Shown piece after piece: positions 26,588-32,707 of a DNA stretch of 64,000 nt. The stretch is from Cytophagales bacterium. Lineage in GTDB: Bacteria; Bacteroidota; Bacteroidia; Cytophagales; Spirosomataceae. A program made the position numbers and the translations under genes. The DNA lies in NCBI GenBank assembly GCA_013298025.1, contig JAAFJE010000016.1, positions 82,729-146,728 of the forward strand, read 5' to 3'. The notes under the pieces are model-generated. The model saw only the letters and a program-made list of their open reading frames with translations. It did not search any database and was not told where the DNA came from. The number at the start of each line of letters is the position of its first letter. The stretch's first letter is position 1.

Positions 26588-27530
26588 TGAATATGATTTT
26601 ATCACTATAAAATTTGATACTATGGATAATTTTTCAAATAGAATGGCATTTATTAATCAATATGGCGATTTTCTCAAAAATCAACCGTACATAGAAAGCC
26701 TTCGGCTATTGTATCCTAATTTATTCAAAGGGTGGGAACGAAATGAAGAAGATAATATAAAAAACCTCAAAACAAAACTCTATTATGCCAAGCTGGCTAA
26801 TCAAGATGTTAATACGATAATAGACGATGAAATTTCAAAATGCTACCAAATAGTGTCAAAGGAAAACAACATAATGTTATTGAATATTGCTAATAGTAAA
26901 ATGGAAGCAATTGGAGAATTACTAAAAGACAATGTATCAACAATTCTTGAAAATCAATTTCAGCTAGACGATATATCAGACTATACCAATATTGACAAAA
27001 CAAAGATATTATCACTTGCTGAATTTATCAATAGTCATGCCGTGCAACCCCATAACTCTTCGGCTATTAGTGTTTATACTGATGAATTTGAAAAGTTATC
27101 GACGGCAGAACAGGAACAAAGATTTAAGGATATTATGAACATAAATAATGAAACGGAACAGCAAAATATGTTTTTTGAACATAAAATTATAAAAACATGG
27201 TTTGTCAATAAATATTTTCTTCGTTTAGTCAGTGAAAGTAATGACCTAAAAGACCCTGTCAGTAATAAAATTGAGAATAATGAAAGAATAGAATGGAACG
27301 GCACACAAAAAGAATTAGCAGAATTATTTGTTGAATTACATCGTAAAAAGTGGATAGATGAAATTCCTTCTAAGCTTATCAAACAATATTTCACAAAATC
27401 AGATACTATTGAGCAAGTACTAAAACCTACACAAGACAAAAAAACACAAGAAAAAAGTTACGAAGGTATCTTTACAATTGCATACAGACCACGCTTTGAC
27501 GCAATAAGGCAATGCTCTAAAAAACAATAA
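26577..27530 (+). CDS. RteC-like protein, partner of the ATPase
   Basis: A GTG at 26577 overlaps the ATPase stop, giving 317 residues; an ATG at 26622 (302 residues) is the alternative. The protein is acidic and helical, with the C-terminal stretch IEWNGTQKELAELFVELHRKKW, which resembles the RteC C-terminal domain of Bacteroides excision regulators. The N-terminal 200 residues are not recognised. The overlap of 11 bp with the ATPase gene suggests translational coupling and a shared complex or function. It could also be a regulator. Function is unknown. Confidence 0.6.
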   Translation: MHNNEYDFITIKFDTMDNFSNRMAFINQYGDFLKNQPYIESLRLLYPNLFKGWERNEEDNIKNLKTKLYYAKLANQDVNTIIDDEISKCYQIVSKENNIMLLNIANSKMEAIGELLKDNVSTILENQFQLDDISDYTNIDKTKILSLAEFINSHAVQPHNSSAISVYTDEFEKLSTAEQEQRFKDIMNINNETEQQNMFFEHKIIKTWFVNKYFLRLVSESNDLKDPVSNKIENNERIEWNGTQKELAELFVELHRKKWIDEIPSKLIKQYFTKSDTIEQVLKPTQDKKTQEKSYEGIFTIAYRPRFDAIRQCSKKQ

Positions 27531-27623
27531 CTTATACCTAAAAAGTCGTTACGGTAATCATTATAGTAACGACTTTTATCTTGCCTTTTCATCAACTTTG
27601 TCATGTTCAAAATAGATACAAAC

Positions 27624-27968
27624 ATGACAGAAACAATTCTAATTACCTTCTCTAAACATGAATTCAAGGAATTCATTAAAGGCACAATTCAGGAAGCAAT
27701 GAGTGAGCAAACGAACTCCTCAAAAGGTAAAACTTTCCAATCACACGAGTATCTCTCTATTGATGAGGCTTCAAGTTATCTTCAACTCCCTAAAAACACA
27801 TTATACAGCTATTGCCATAATAATGTAATTCCGTATCACAAAAGAGGAAAAAGAAACTACTTTCTTAAAGCTGATTTGGATGTGTGGATGGCATCAAATC
27901 GTAAAAACTCAGTAAGAGAAATTCAAGAAGAAGCTCTGACTAAACTAAAGAAAGGAGGCTCACGATGA
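27624..27968 (+). CDS. Excisionase-type helix-turn-helix protein
   Basis: The start is ATG 27624 (MTETILITFSKHEFKEFIKG), with ATG 27603 as the alternative. The 114-residue protein holds one HTH_17 domain at about 40-95: EYLSIDEASSYLQLPKNTLY, then PYHKRGKRNYFLKADLDVWM. This MerR-like winged helix is usual for excisionases and accessory regulators of Bacteroidota mobile elements. It overlaps the next gene by 4 bp (ATGA), starting the maintenance module at the right end of the element. Confidence 0.82.
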   Translation: MTETILITFSKHEFKEFIKGTIQEAMSEQTNSSKGKTFQSHEYLSIDEASSYLQLPKNTLYSYCHNNVIPYHKRGKRNYFLKADLDVWMASNRKNSVREIQEEALTKLKKGGSR

Positions 27969-28363
27969 ATCATCTTTCCTCTACTCCCAATACAAGTGGC
28001 TCTGTATTATATTGGGAAGCTGTTTGCAAACAAGAGATGTTGCGTATCGACAAGCTAATGGAAGCGAAGTGTAAGCGTTTAGCCTACCTACGACAAAAGT
28101 TGGATGAAGAGATGGATAGTAAAGTGTTTTACCAAATCAAGTCCCTAGAAGAAGAAATTCATACCATTTTAGGATTGATAGATACGACCCAATCACTAAA
28201 GCAAGCATACCTTGGAGAAACTGCGAATGTCGCTGATTTACTCACTACGCTCACTTGTGAAAATCAGGTACTAACAGAGCAGACCCGTTTAATGAATTGT
28301 GCGATTGAGCTTATGTTAGAACGAAGCTTTACTACTCAAAAAAAGGGAGAAAATGAACATTAA
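27965..28363 (+). CDS. Hypothetical helical protein of the mobile element
   Basis: The 132-residue, charged, helix-rich protein has heptad-like stretches (KLMEAKCKRLAYLRQKLDEEM and QIKSLEEEIHTIL), consistent with a coiled coil from about residue 30 to 75. It overlaps the HTH gene at its start (4 bp) and the ATPase gene at its end (11 bp), which ties it to the module. I do not recognise its family. Confidence 0.7.
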   Translation: MNHLSSTPNTSGSVLYWEAVCKQEMLRIDKLMEAKCKRLAYLRQKLDEEMDSKVFYQIKSLEEEIHTILGLIDTTQSLKQAYLGETANVADLLTTLTCENQVLTEQTRLMNCAIELMLERSFTTQKKGENEH

Positions 28364-29489
28364 TAAGTATGCCCAATTGCTCAATCCAGAGCCAACGAAC
28401 GGAGGTTTTCCTAGTTATGCCAATCCCAATCTTGCGAAGGTATTGGCGACTCAGAAACGCCTTACAACCAATAGTTGTCAGGCGATAGCCTTTAGTTTGC
28501 CCATCATTACCTATCAAGATACAGGGATTATTTACCCCAATACTATCAACATCATTCAGGGAAAGAAGGGCGTACATAAATCAAGGTTAACGGAAATCTT
28601 TTGTGGTTTGATGTTGAGGCAACACCTACCAATAGCAACGCACCAGTTTTTAGGAATGGTGCGTGAGCCAATGCACAAGGCAGTGGTATTATATGTTGAT
28701 ACCGAACGAAATATCAACGACCAGTTTCCTTATGCTATTCAAAAGATTAAGCTATTGGCAGGATACCCGATAGAAGAAGAGCCTCCAAATTTCGATTATA
28801 TCTCACTTATTGATATTGCTCGCAGTGAAAGATTTGATACGCTCAATGAGTATATCAAGCGTTTCAGAGTTCAACATGAAAATCATAATCTTTTCATCGT
28901 TTTTGATGTTGTGACCGATTGTGTTGAGAACTTCAATGATGTTAGAGAAAGTCTAAGGCTTGTGGATATGCTCAATGAAACCATCAACCTATACAACGTT
29001 ACTTTCCTTTGTGTCATTCATGAAAACCCTTCGGCGGGTAATGACAAAGGACGTGGGCATTTAGGTACAGAACTCAATAATAAAGCCTCTCAGGTCATAC
29101 AAATCGGTTTCGAGAAAGACAACCAAGGCAATGATACCGACTTAATACGCTTAAAGTTTCTACATTCAAGAAACACCAAACGACTAGAGCCGATTTATGT
29201 GCAATATTCAGAAGAAACGAAAGGTTTGGTATTGGCGAATGTTGATTTTATCAATGAAAAATTGGCGATGAAAAAAACAAAAGCCCAATTAATTGATATT
29301 CAAAACTGGCTTACCAATCATCTAAAGGAAGCTAAAAGTAAAAAAGAGCTAATCGAGGAGATTAAAATCGCTTTTGATTGTGGAGAAAGAACGATTGAAG
29401 ATAGGTTGAAAGAATTAGATGACAAAGGTTTTATAAAACGCTTTACTGTGGGCAGAAGTGCCTATTATAAATTGATTATTCCATTCTAA
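28353..29489 (+). CDS. RepA-like RecA-fold ATPase (AAA_25 type)
   Basis: The 378-residue protein has a degenerate Walker A in INIIQGKKGVHKSRLTEIF (about residue 70) and a Walker B-like LFIVFDVVTDCVENF (about 185). It matches the RepA/RecA-like helicases of Bacteroidota mobilisable elements. The C-terminal part (about 300-378) ends with a winged helix (FDCGERTIEDRLKELDDKGF). It probably loads at the nearby origin-like repeats for element replication or is involved in transfer. It is followed directly by the inverted repeat at 29491-29540. Confidence 0.78.
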   Translation: MNINKYAQLLNPEPTNGGFPSYANPNLAKVLATQKRLTTNSCQAIAFSLPIITYQDTGIIYPNTINIIQGKKGVHKSRLTEIFCGLMLRQHLPIATHQFLGMVREPMHKAVVLYVDTERNINDQFPYAIQKIKLLAGYPIEEEPPNFDYISLIDIARSERFDTLNEYIKRFRVQHENHNLFIVFDVVTDCVENFNDVRESLRLVDMLNETINLYNVTFLCVIHENPSAGNDKGRGHLGTELNNKASQVIQIGFEKDNQGNDTDLIRLKFLHSRNTKRLEPIYVQYSEETKGLVLANVDFINEKLAMKKTKAQLIDIQNWLTNHLKEAKSKKELIEEIKIAFDCGERTIEDRLKELDDKGFIKRFTVGRSAYYKLIIPF

Positions 29490-29490
29490 G

Positions 29491-29540
29491 AACGTTCGCA
29501 CTCGCAAAGCCATATATAGGGGTTTGCGAATGCGAACGTT
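29491..29540. repeat. 18-bp inverted repeat after the RepA-like gene
   Basis: AACGTTCGCACTCGCAAA (29491-29508) and its complement with one mismatch (29523-29540) enclose a 14-nt spacer. GC is high for the element. There is no U-tract, so terminator function is weak; it could be an operator or an oriT or replication hairpin. Confidence 0.7.
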
Positions 29541-29556
29541 ATAAAAACAGCAAATC

Positions 29557-29745
29557 ATGAGCAATTCTACCAAATATCCCCCAATGAATCGAACCGAATT
29601 GGCTCGAAAATATAAAGTGAGCATTCCAACCTTTAACAAATGGCTAGGGTTGATACCAGAGCTTGTTTTGATAGAGAACCAAAGAATCTTTACGCCTAAA
29701 CAAGTAGAAATTATTACCACACACCTAGGCGAACCACCTGATTAA
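29557..29745 (+). CDS. Small HTH DNA-binding protein
   Basis: The 62-residue protein contains one helix-turn-helix at about 11-35 (NRTELARKYKVSIPTFNKWL) and a tail with RIFTPKQVEII. It is a likely regulator of the replication or excision genes of the element. It starts 16 bp after the inverted repeat at 29491-29540, which is a plausible operator for it (inference). Confidence 0.65.
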   Translation: MSNSTKYPPMNRTELARKYKVSIPTFNKWLGLIPELVLIENQRIFTPKQVEIITTHLGEPPD

Positions 29746-29759
29746 TTCCCTAAAAACAA

Positions 29760-29900
29760 GTAAGCATTAACGTAAATTAATCCGAATTAACCCACGTTAA
29801 CCCTCATAAACTCGAAAGCGGTTTATGGGGGTTAATTAGTTTTATACCAATAAAATTAACAGGAGTTAATTTTCAAATGTAAATCACGATTAATTAACGA
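29760..29900. other. Origin-like AT-rich region with stem-loop and repeated ATTAA/TTAAC motifs
   Basis: TTAA-containing words (CATTAACGTAAATTAATCC, GAATTAACCC, CGTTAACCC) repeat in 29765-29800. A 16-bp stem with two mismatches, TTAACCCTCATAAACT (29797-29812) with 29820-29835, has the loop CGAAAGC. More TTAAT words follow to 29900. The position beside a RepA-like ATPase and a MobC-like gene fits a replication or transfer origin. Confidence 0.5.
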
Positions 29901-29909
29901 AAGAGTCCA

Positions 29910-30335
29910 ATGAACGAAATCAGAACAGGTAGAGCCTTGCAATTGGAAAGGCTTCAATATGCTACCAACAAAGTAACCCTCGGCTTCAAATGTGAAGCTC
30001 AAACCAAAATAGCCTTGGCTCAGGAAGCCCAACAGATAGGAATGACTCTCAGCGAATATGTTGAAACAGTTATTTCGAGCAGAAACCATCAAGTAAAATC
30101 AAGTGAAGATGGTACTTCGGAGTTAATGACCACGGTAGCCTCTCAGCAAAAGCTTATCGACAAGCTCAAAACAAAGGTTAATTTTTATGAAAACGACCTA
30201 CTGCGAAGAGCCTTTCATAGTCATAGAGGGCAAACCATCGAATACACCAATAGTCATGGCAAAATAGTGAGCAAAACTATCAGCCAAATAGAAGACGTTT
30301 TCACTGTATTATTAGACACCGTAAAACTATCGTAA
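29910..30335 (+). CDS. MobC-like mobilisation accessory protein
   Basis: The 141-residue protein has an N-terminal ribbon-helix-helix-like segment with VTLGFKCEAQTKIALAQEAQ and a motif typical of relaxosome accessory proteins (GMTLSEYVETVISSR, about 50-65), followed by a helical tail. MobC proteins help a relaxase open the DNA at oriT. No relaxase gene lies in this element, so it may assist a helper relaxase, or the annotation may be wrong and the protein a plain regulator. The start ATG lies 10 bp after the origin-like region. Confidence 0.6.
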   Translation: MNEIRTGRALQLERLQYATNKVTLGFKCEAQTKIALAQEAQQIGMTLSEYVETVISSRNHQVKSSEDGTSELMTTVASQQKLIDKLKTKVNFYENDLLRRAFHSHRGQTIEYTNSHGKIVSKTISQIEDVFTVLLDTVKLS

Positions 30336-30337
30336 CC

Positions 30338-30601
30338 ATGTTTGAAACCATCGCACATCCCTTTGAGCAAGTAGGCGAAAGCCTATCGGGTTTAGCTGTA
30401 GAAACAGCCATTGGCGTGGTCACACCATCAACCAGTAAAGGCTTTGGAGTGCTACGTATGCTCTTGATTTTGTTACTCTTGATATTCGGCGTAGGTTTTT
30501 ACATCGTCTTTTACTACTTGCCAAGAAAGAAGGAGGAGAAACAATCATTGGAGGAGAATGAAACTATTCCCAATAAAAAAATAGCTTCCGTTGTTGATTA
30601 G
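30338..30601 (+). CDS. Small membrane protein
   Basis: The 87-residue protein has one transmembrane helix (VLRMLLILLLLIFGVGFYIV, about 43-64) and a charged tail (RKKEEKQSLEENE). It starts 2 bp after the MobC-like gene, so the two are probably translated from one transcript. Function unknown. 30602-30757 holds only the arm sites, the tRNA terminator and no ORF. Confidence 0.6.
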   Translation: MFETIAHPFEQVGESLSGLAVETAIGVVTPSTSKGFGVLRMLLILLLLIFGVGFYIVFYYLPRKKEEKQSLEENETIPNKKIASVVD

Positions 30602-30687
30602 ACAATACTATTACAATTCTCATTCATCCATATCTCTGGATTACCAGATACACTTATGGTTAAGGTACAAATATTTATCTATAATTT

Positions 30688-30706
30688 GTTTAAACCATAT
30701 TTAAAC
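30688..30706. promoter_or_regulatory. GTTTAAAC/ATTTAAAC pair near attR (probable integrase arm sites)
   Basis: GTTTAAAC (30688-30695) and ATTTAAAC (30699-30706) lie 50-70 bp inside attR and mirror the three copies near attL. Together they suggest arm-type sites at both ends. Confidence 0.5.
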
Positions 30707-30717
30707 CGAAAATAAAA

Positions 30718-30745
30718 AAGGAGTCACAGTTTCTTGTAACTCCTT
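30718..30745 (-). terminator. tRNA-Pro terminator carried by the element
   Basis: On the minus strand AAGGAGTTACA pairs with TGTGACTCCTT (one mismatch) and TTTTTTATTTT follows. A copy of the same hairpin also lies left of attL in each 98-bp repeat, which shows the element's own tRNA end came with its terminator. Confidence 0.85.
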
Positions 30746-30756
30746 GATTTTCAATA

Positions 30757-30800
30757 GTCGGGATGACAGGATTTGAACCTGCGACCCCACGCCCCCCAGA
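30757..30800. other. attR: element-derived 3' half of the intact tRNA-Pro
   Basis: It is identical to attL (12121-12164) over 44 bp. The identity ends after TCTG of the anticodon loop (T31-G34 in tRNA numbering), so strand exchange probably took place in the anticodon-loop region. Confidence 0.9.
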
Positions 30801-30831
30801 CGTGTGCGCTACCGGGCTGCGCCACATCCCG
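30758..30831 (-). tRNA. tRNA-Pro(GGG), intact
   Basis: Minus-strand 74-nt cloverleaf without encoded CCA. The acceptor is CGGGATG/CATCCCG with discriminator A, the D arm GCGC/GCGC, the anticodon stem CACGT/GCGTG with loop CTGGGGG (anticodon GGG at 34-36), and the T arm GCAGG/CCTGT with loop TTCAAAT. The 5' half continues from the GIY-YIG repeat array; the 3' half is the element's attR copy. It begins 5 bp after the stop of the nearest GIY-YIG gene. Its original promoter appears to lie 1.7 kb upstream, beyond the array. Confidence 0.93.
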
Positions 30832-30836
30832 AATAA

Positions 30837-31091
30837 TTACTGTTTCTCTGCTATATCTGCAAGAAACCTAACCGCTCCTCTCTTTTTTATTTTTGTTTCA
30901 AGCATACCAGCTTCGCTATCTTCTAATAAATCGGATTTCCAAACACATATCCACGGGCTTCCCGATTTGGTAGAAGTATTTAGCCCAGCGTTATGTTGAG
31001 CAAGTCTTCGTTCAAAATGTATTGTTTTACCTGTATAATATTTAGCTGTTTTTGAGCTAAATAGTATGTAAACAACAGTATCTTTCGGCAT
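30837..31091 (-). CDS. GIY-YIG endonuclease, copy 1 (nearest to tRNA)
   Basis: The 84-residue protein starts at MPKDTVVYILFSSKTAKYYTG and covers one GIY-YIG catalytic domain: VYILF (GIY position), KYYTGKT (YIG position), RRLAQHN (the conserved Arg and following helix) and METKIKKRG-like LETKIKK (the Glu). It acts as a DNA nuclease, probably cleaving one strand or a specific target, but the target is not known. An ORF reading upstream to 31163 exists, but its first 24 residues are translated tRNA sequence, so the start at 31091 is preferred. The stop lies 5 bp from the 5' end of the intact tRNA-Pro. Type A: L before NTSTK. Confidence 0.8.
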   Translation of the reverse strand: MPKDTVVYILFSSKTAKYYTGKTIHFERRLAQHNAGLNTSTKSGSPWICVWKSDLLEDSEAGMLETKIKKRGAVRFLADIAEKQ

Positions 31092-31172
31092 AGATGTAAA
31101 GGATTTGAATCTCCACGCCATCGGCGTGGCCTCAGACGTGTGCGCTACCGGGCTGCGCCACATCCCGAATAA

Positions 31173-31427
31173 TTACTGTTTCTCTGCTATATCTGCAAGA
31201 AACCTAACCGCTCCTCTCTTTTTTATTTTTGTTTCAAGCATACTAGCTTCGCTATCTTCTAATAAATCGGATTTCCAAACACATATCCACGGGCTTCCTG
31301 ATTTGGTAGAAGTATTTTGCCCAGCGTTATGTTGAGCAAGTCTTCGTTCAAAATGTATGGTTTTACCTGTATAGTATTTAGCTGTTTTTGAGCTAAATAC
31401 TATGTACACAACAGTATCTTTCGGCAT
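31173..31427 (-). CDS. GIY-YIG endonuclease, copy 2
   Basis: 84 residues starting MPKDTVVYIVFSS (type B unit with QNTSTK; the first isoleucine-valine change YIVF is seen only here). It has the same GIY-YIG residues as copy 1, so it is intact and probably functional. Its upstream flank is the second tRNA 5' fragment and hairpin (31449-31503). Confidence 0.8.
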   Translation of the reverse strand: MPKDTVVYIVFSSKTAKYYTGKTIHFERRLAQHNAGQNTSTKSGSPWICVWKSDLLEDSEASMLETKIKKRGAVRFLADIAEKQ

Positions 31428-31508
31428 AGATGTAAAGGATTTGAACCTCCACGCCACCGGCGTGGCCTCAGACGTGTGCGCTACCGGGCTGCGCCACATC
31501 CCGAATAA

Positions 31509-31763
31509 TTACTGTTTCTCTGCTATATCTGCAAAAAACCTAACCGCTCCTCTCTTTTTTATTTTTGTTTCAAGCATACTAGCTTCGCTATCTTCTAATA
31601 AATCGGATTTCCAAACACATATCCACGGGCTTCCCGATTTGGTAGAAGTATTTAGCCCAGCGTTATGTTGAGCAAGTCTTCGTTCAAAATGTATTGTTTT
31701 ACCTGTATAATATTTAGCTGTTTTTGAGCTAAATAGTATGTAAACAACAGTATCTTTCGGCAT
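31509..31763 (-). CDS. GIY-YIG endonuclease, copy 3
   Basis: 84 residues, type A like copy 1 (LNTSTK). It differs from copy 1 only by RFFADIAEKQ in place of RFLADIAEKQ near the end and a Ser for Gly (EASML). The catalytic residues are intact. Being type A, it argues that a two-unit block was duplicated. Confidence 0.8.
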   Translation of the reverse strand: MPKDTVVYILFSSKTAKYYTGKTIHFERRLAQHNAGLNTSTKSGSPWICVWKSDLLEDSEASMLETKIKKRGAVRFFADIAEKQ

Positions 31764-31844
31764 AGATGTAAAGGATTTGAATCTCCACGCCATCGGCGTG
31801 GCCTCAGACGTGTGCGCTACCGGGCTGCGCCACATCCCGAATAA

Positions 31845-32099
31845 TTACTGTTTCTCTGCTATATCTGCAAGAAACCTAACCGCTCCTCTCTTTTTTATTT
31901 TTGTTTCAAGCATACTAGCTTCGCTATCTTCTAATAAATCGGATTTCCAAACACATATCCACGGGCTTCCTGATTTGGTAGAAGTATTTTGCCCAGCGTT
32001 ATGTTGAGCAAGTCTTCGTTCAAAATGTATGGTTTTACCTGTATAGTATTTAGCTGTTTTTGAGCTAAATAGTATGTACACAACAATATCTTTCGGCAT
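31845..32099 (-). CDS. GIY-YIG endonuclease, copy 4
   Basis: 84 residues starting MPKDIVVYILF; type B (QNTSTK). The DI in place of DT is shared only with copy 5. Catalytic residues are conserved. Confidence 0.8.
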   Translation of the reverse strand: MPKDIVVYILFSSKTAKYYTGKTIHFERRLAQHNAGQNTSTKSGSPWICVWKSDLLEDSEASMLETKIKKRGAVRFLADIAEKQ

Positions 32100-32180
32100 A
32101 GATGTAAAGGATTTGAACCTCCACGCCACCGGCGTGGCCTCAGACGTGTGCGCTACCGGGCTGCGCCACATCCCGAATAA

Positions 32181-32435
32181 TTACTGTTTCTCTGCTATAT
32201 CTGCAAGAAACCTAACCGCTCCTCTCTTTTTTATTTTTGTTTCAAGCATACTAGCTTCGCTATCTTCTAATAAATCGGATTTCCAAACACATATCCACGG
32301 GCTTCCTGATTTGGTAGAAGTATTTTGCCCAGCGTTATGTTGAGCAAGTCTTCGTTCAAAATGTATGGTTTTACCTGTATAGTATTTAGCTGTTTTTGAG
32401 CTAAATAGTATGTACACAACAATATCTTTCGGCAT
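32181..32435 (-). CDS. GIY-YIG endonuclease, copy 5 (first in transcription order)
   Basis: 84 residues identical in sequence to copy 4 (MPKDIVVYILF, QNTSTK). It lies directly behind the tRNA promoter at 32554-32584 and the mutated tRNA 5' fragment (32477-32511). If transcription starts at that promoter, this is the first gene of an RNA that runs through all five units into the intact tRNA. Confidence 0.8.
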   Translation of the reverse strand: MPKDIVVYILFSSKTAKYYTGKTIHFERRLAQHNAGQNTSTKSGSPWICVWKSDLLEDSEASMLETKIKKRGAVRFLADIAEKQ

Positions 32436-32553
32436 AGATGTAAAGGATTTGAACCTCCACGCCACCGGCGTGGCCTCAGACGTGTGCGCTACCGGGCTGC
32501 GCCACATCCAGAACTTATGCTACCCTTACGACATATTCTGTTATTTGGGACTG

Positions 32554-32584
32554 CAAAATTACACGTTGTGTAGTAAAAACACAA
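32554..32584 (-). promoter_or_regulatory. Probable original promoter of tRNA-Pro
   Basis: On the minus strand TTG (32582-32584) and TAATTTTG (32554-32561) are 20 nt apart, followed by GCAGTCC as in the rpsF promoter. It lies about 40 nt before the outermost tRNA 5' fragment (32477-32511) and 1.7 kb from the intact tRNA gene, so the array separates a tRNA from its promoter. Confidence 0.7.
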
Positions 32585-32707
32585 GTGTTGCACGTAAATT
32601 TTCTATTGATTGGCTATCGTTTAGCGCCTTGAATAGGATTTTTGATTTTTGGGAAAAAGCGTGATTTGATACTTTATCTCCGAAATCAAAAATCCTATCG
32701 TCGAAAC

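Larger units (their letters stand above)
12121..30800. mobile_element. Integrative element in tRNA-Pro carrying a candidate defence operon
   Basis: A 44-bp exact direct repeat (12121-12164 and 30757-30800) marks the ends. The right copy is part of the intact tRNA-Pro gene, whose 5' half lies outside, so integration replaced the tRNA 3' part with an element-borne copy. The integrase gene starts 180 bp inside the left end. Cargo: DUF1016 nuclease, IS1-family insertion and a five-gene nuclease/methylase/ATPase operon. Maintenance genes lie at the right end. No relaxase, coupling protein or tra gene is visible, so it is mobilisable by another element, satellite-like or defective. The interior is clearly more AT-rich than the flanks. 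Confidence 0.88.
30832..32511 (-). repeat. Five tandem 336-bp units: GIY-YIG ORF plus tRNA 5' half
   Basis: The units start at 30832, 31168, 31504, 31840 and 32176, each exactly 336 bp. Read on the minus strand, each unit has the 35-nt 5' part of tRNA-Pro ending CTG (31133-31167, 31469-31503, 31805-31839, 32141-32175, 32477-32511), then a CCACGCC hairpin, then GGAGGTTCAAATCC (T-arm-like), then a GIY-YIG ORF. The last unit is followed by the intact tRNA. The outermost 5' copy (32477-32511) carries G2 changed to T. The units fall into two types: copies 1 and 3 (ATC hairpin loop, LNTSTK), and copies 2, 4 and 5 (QNTSTK). Confidence 0.95.

Noticed and set aside
30832..32511. Plus-strand ORFs of 76-89 codons in each 336-bp unit
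   Set aside because: They are shadows of the GIY-YIG genes; the minus-strand frames carry the catalytic motifs.
32477..32511. Second functional tRNA-Pro at the outer end of the array
   Set aside because: Only the 5' half matches, G2 is changed to T, and the T-stem has a mismatch; the hairpin replaces the anticodon stem.
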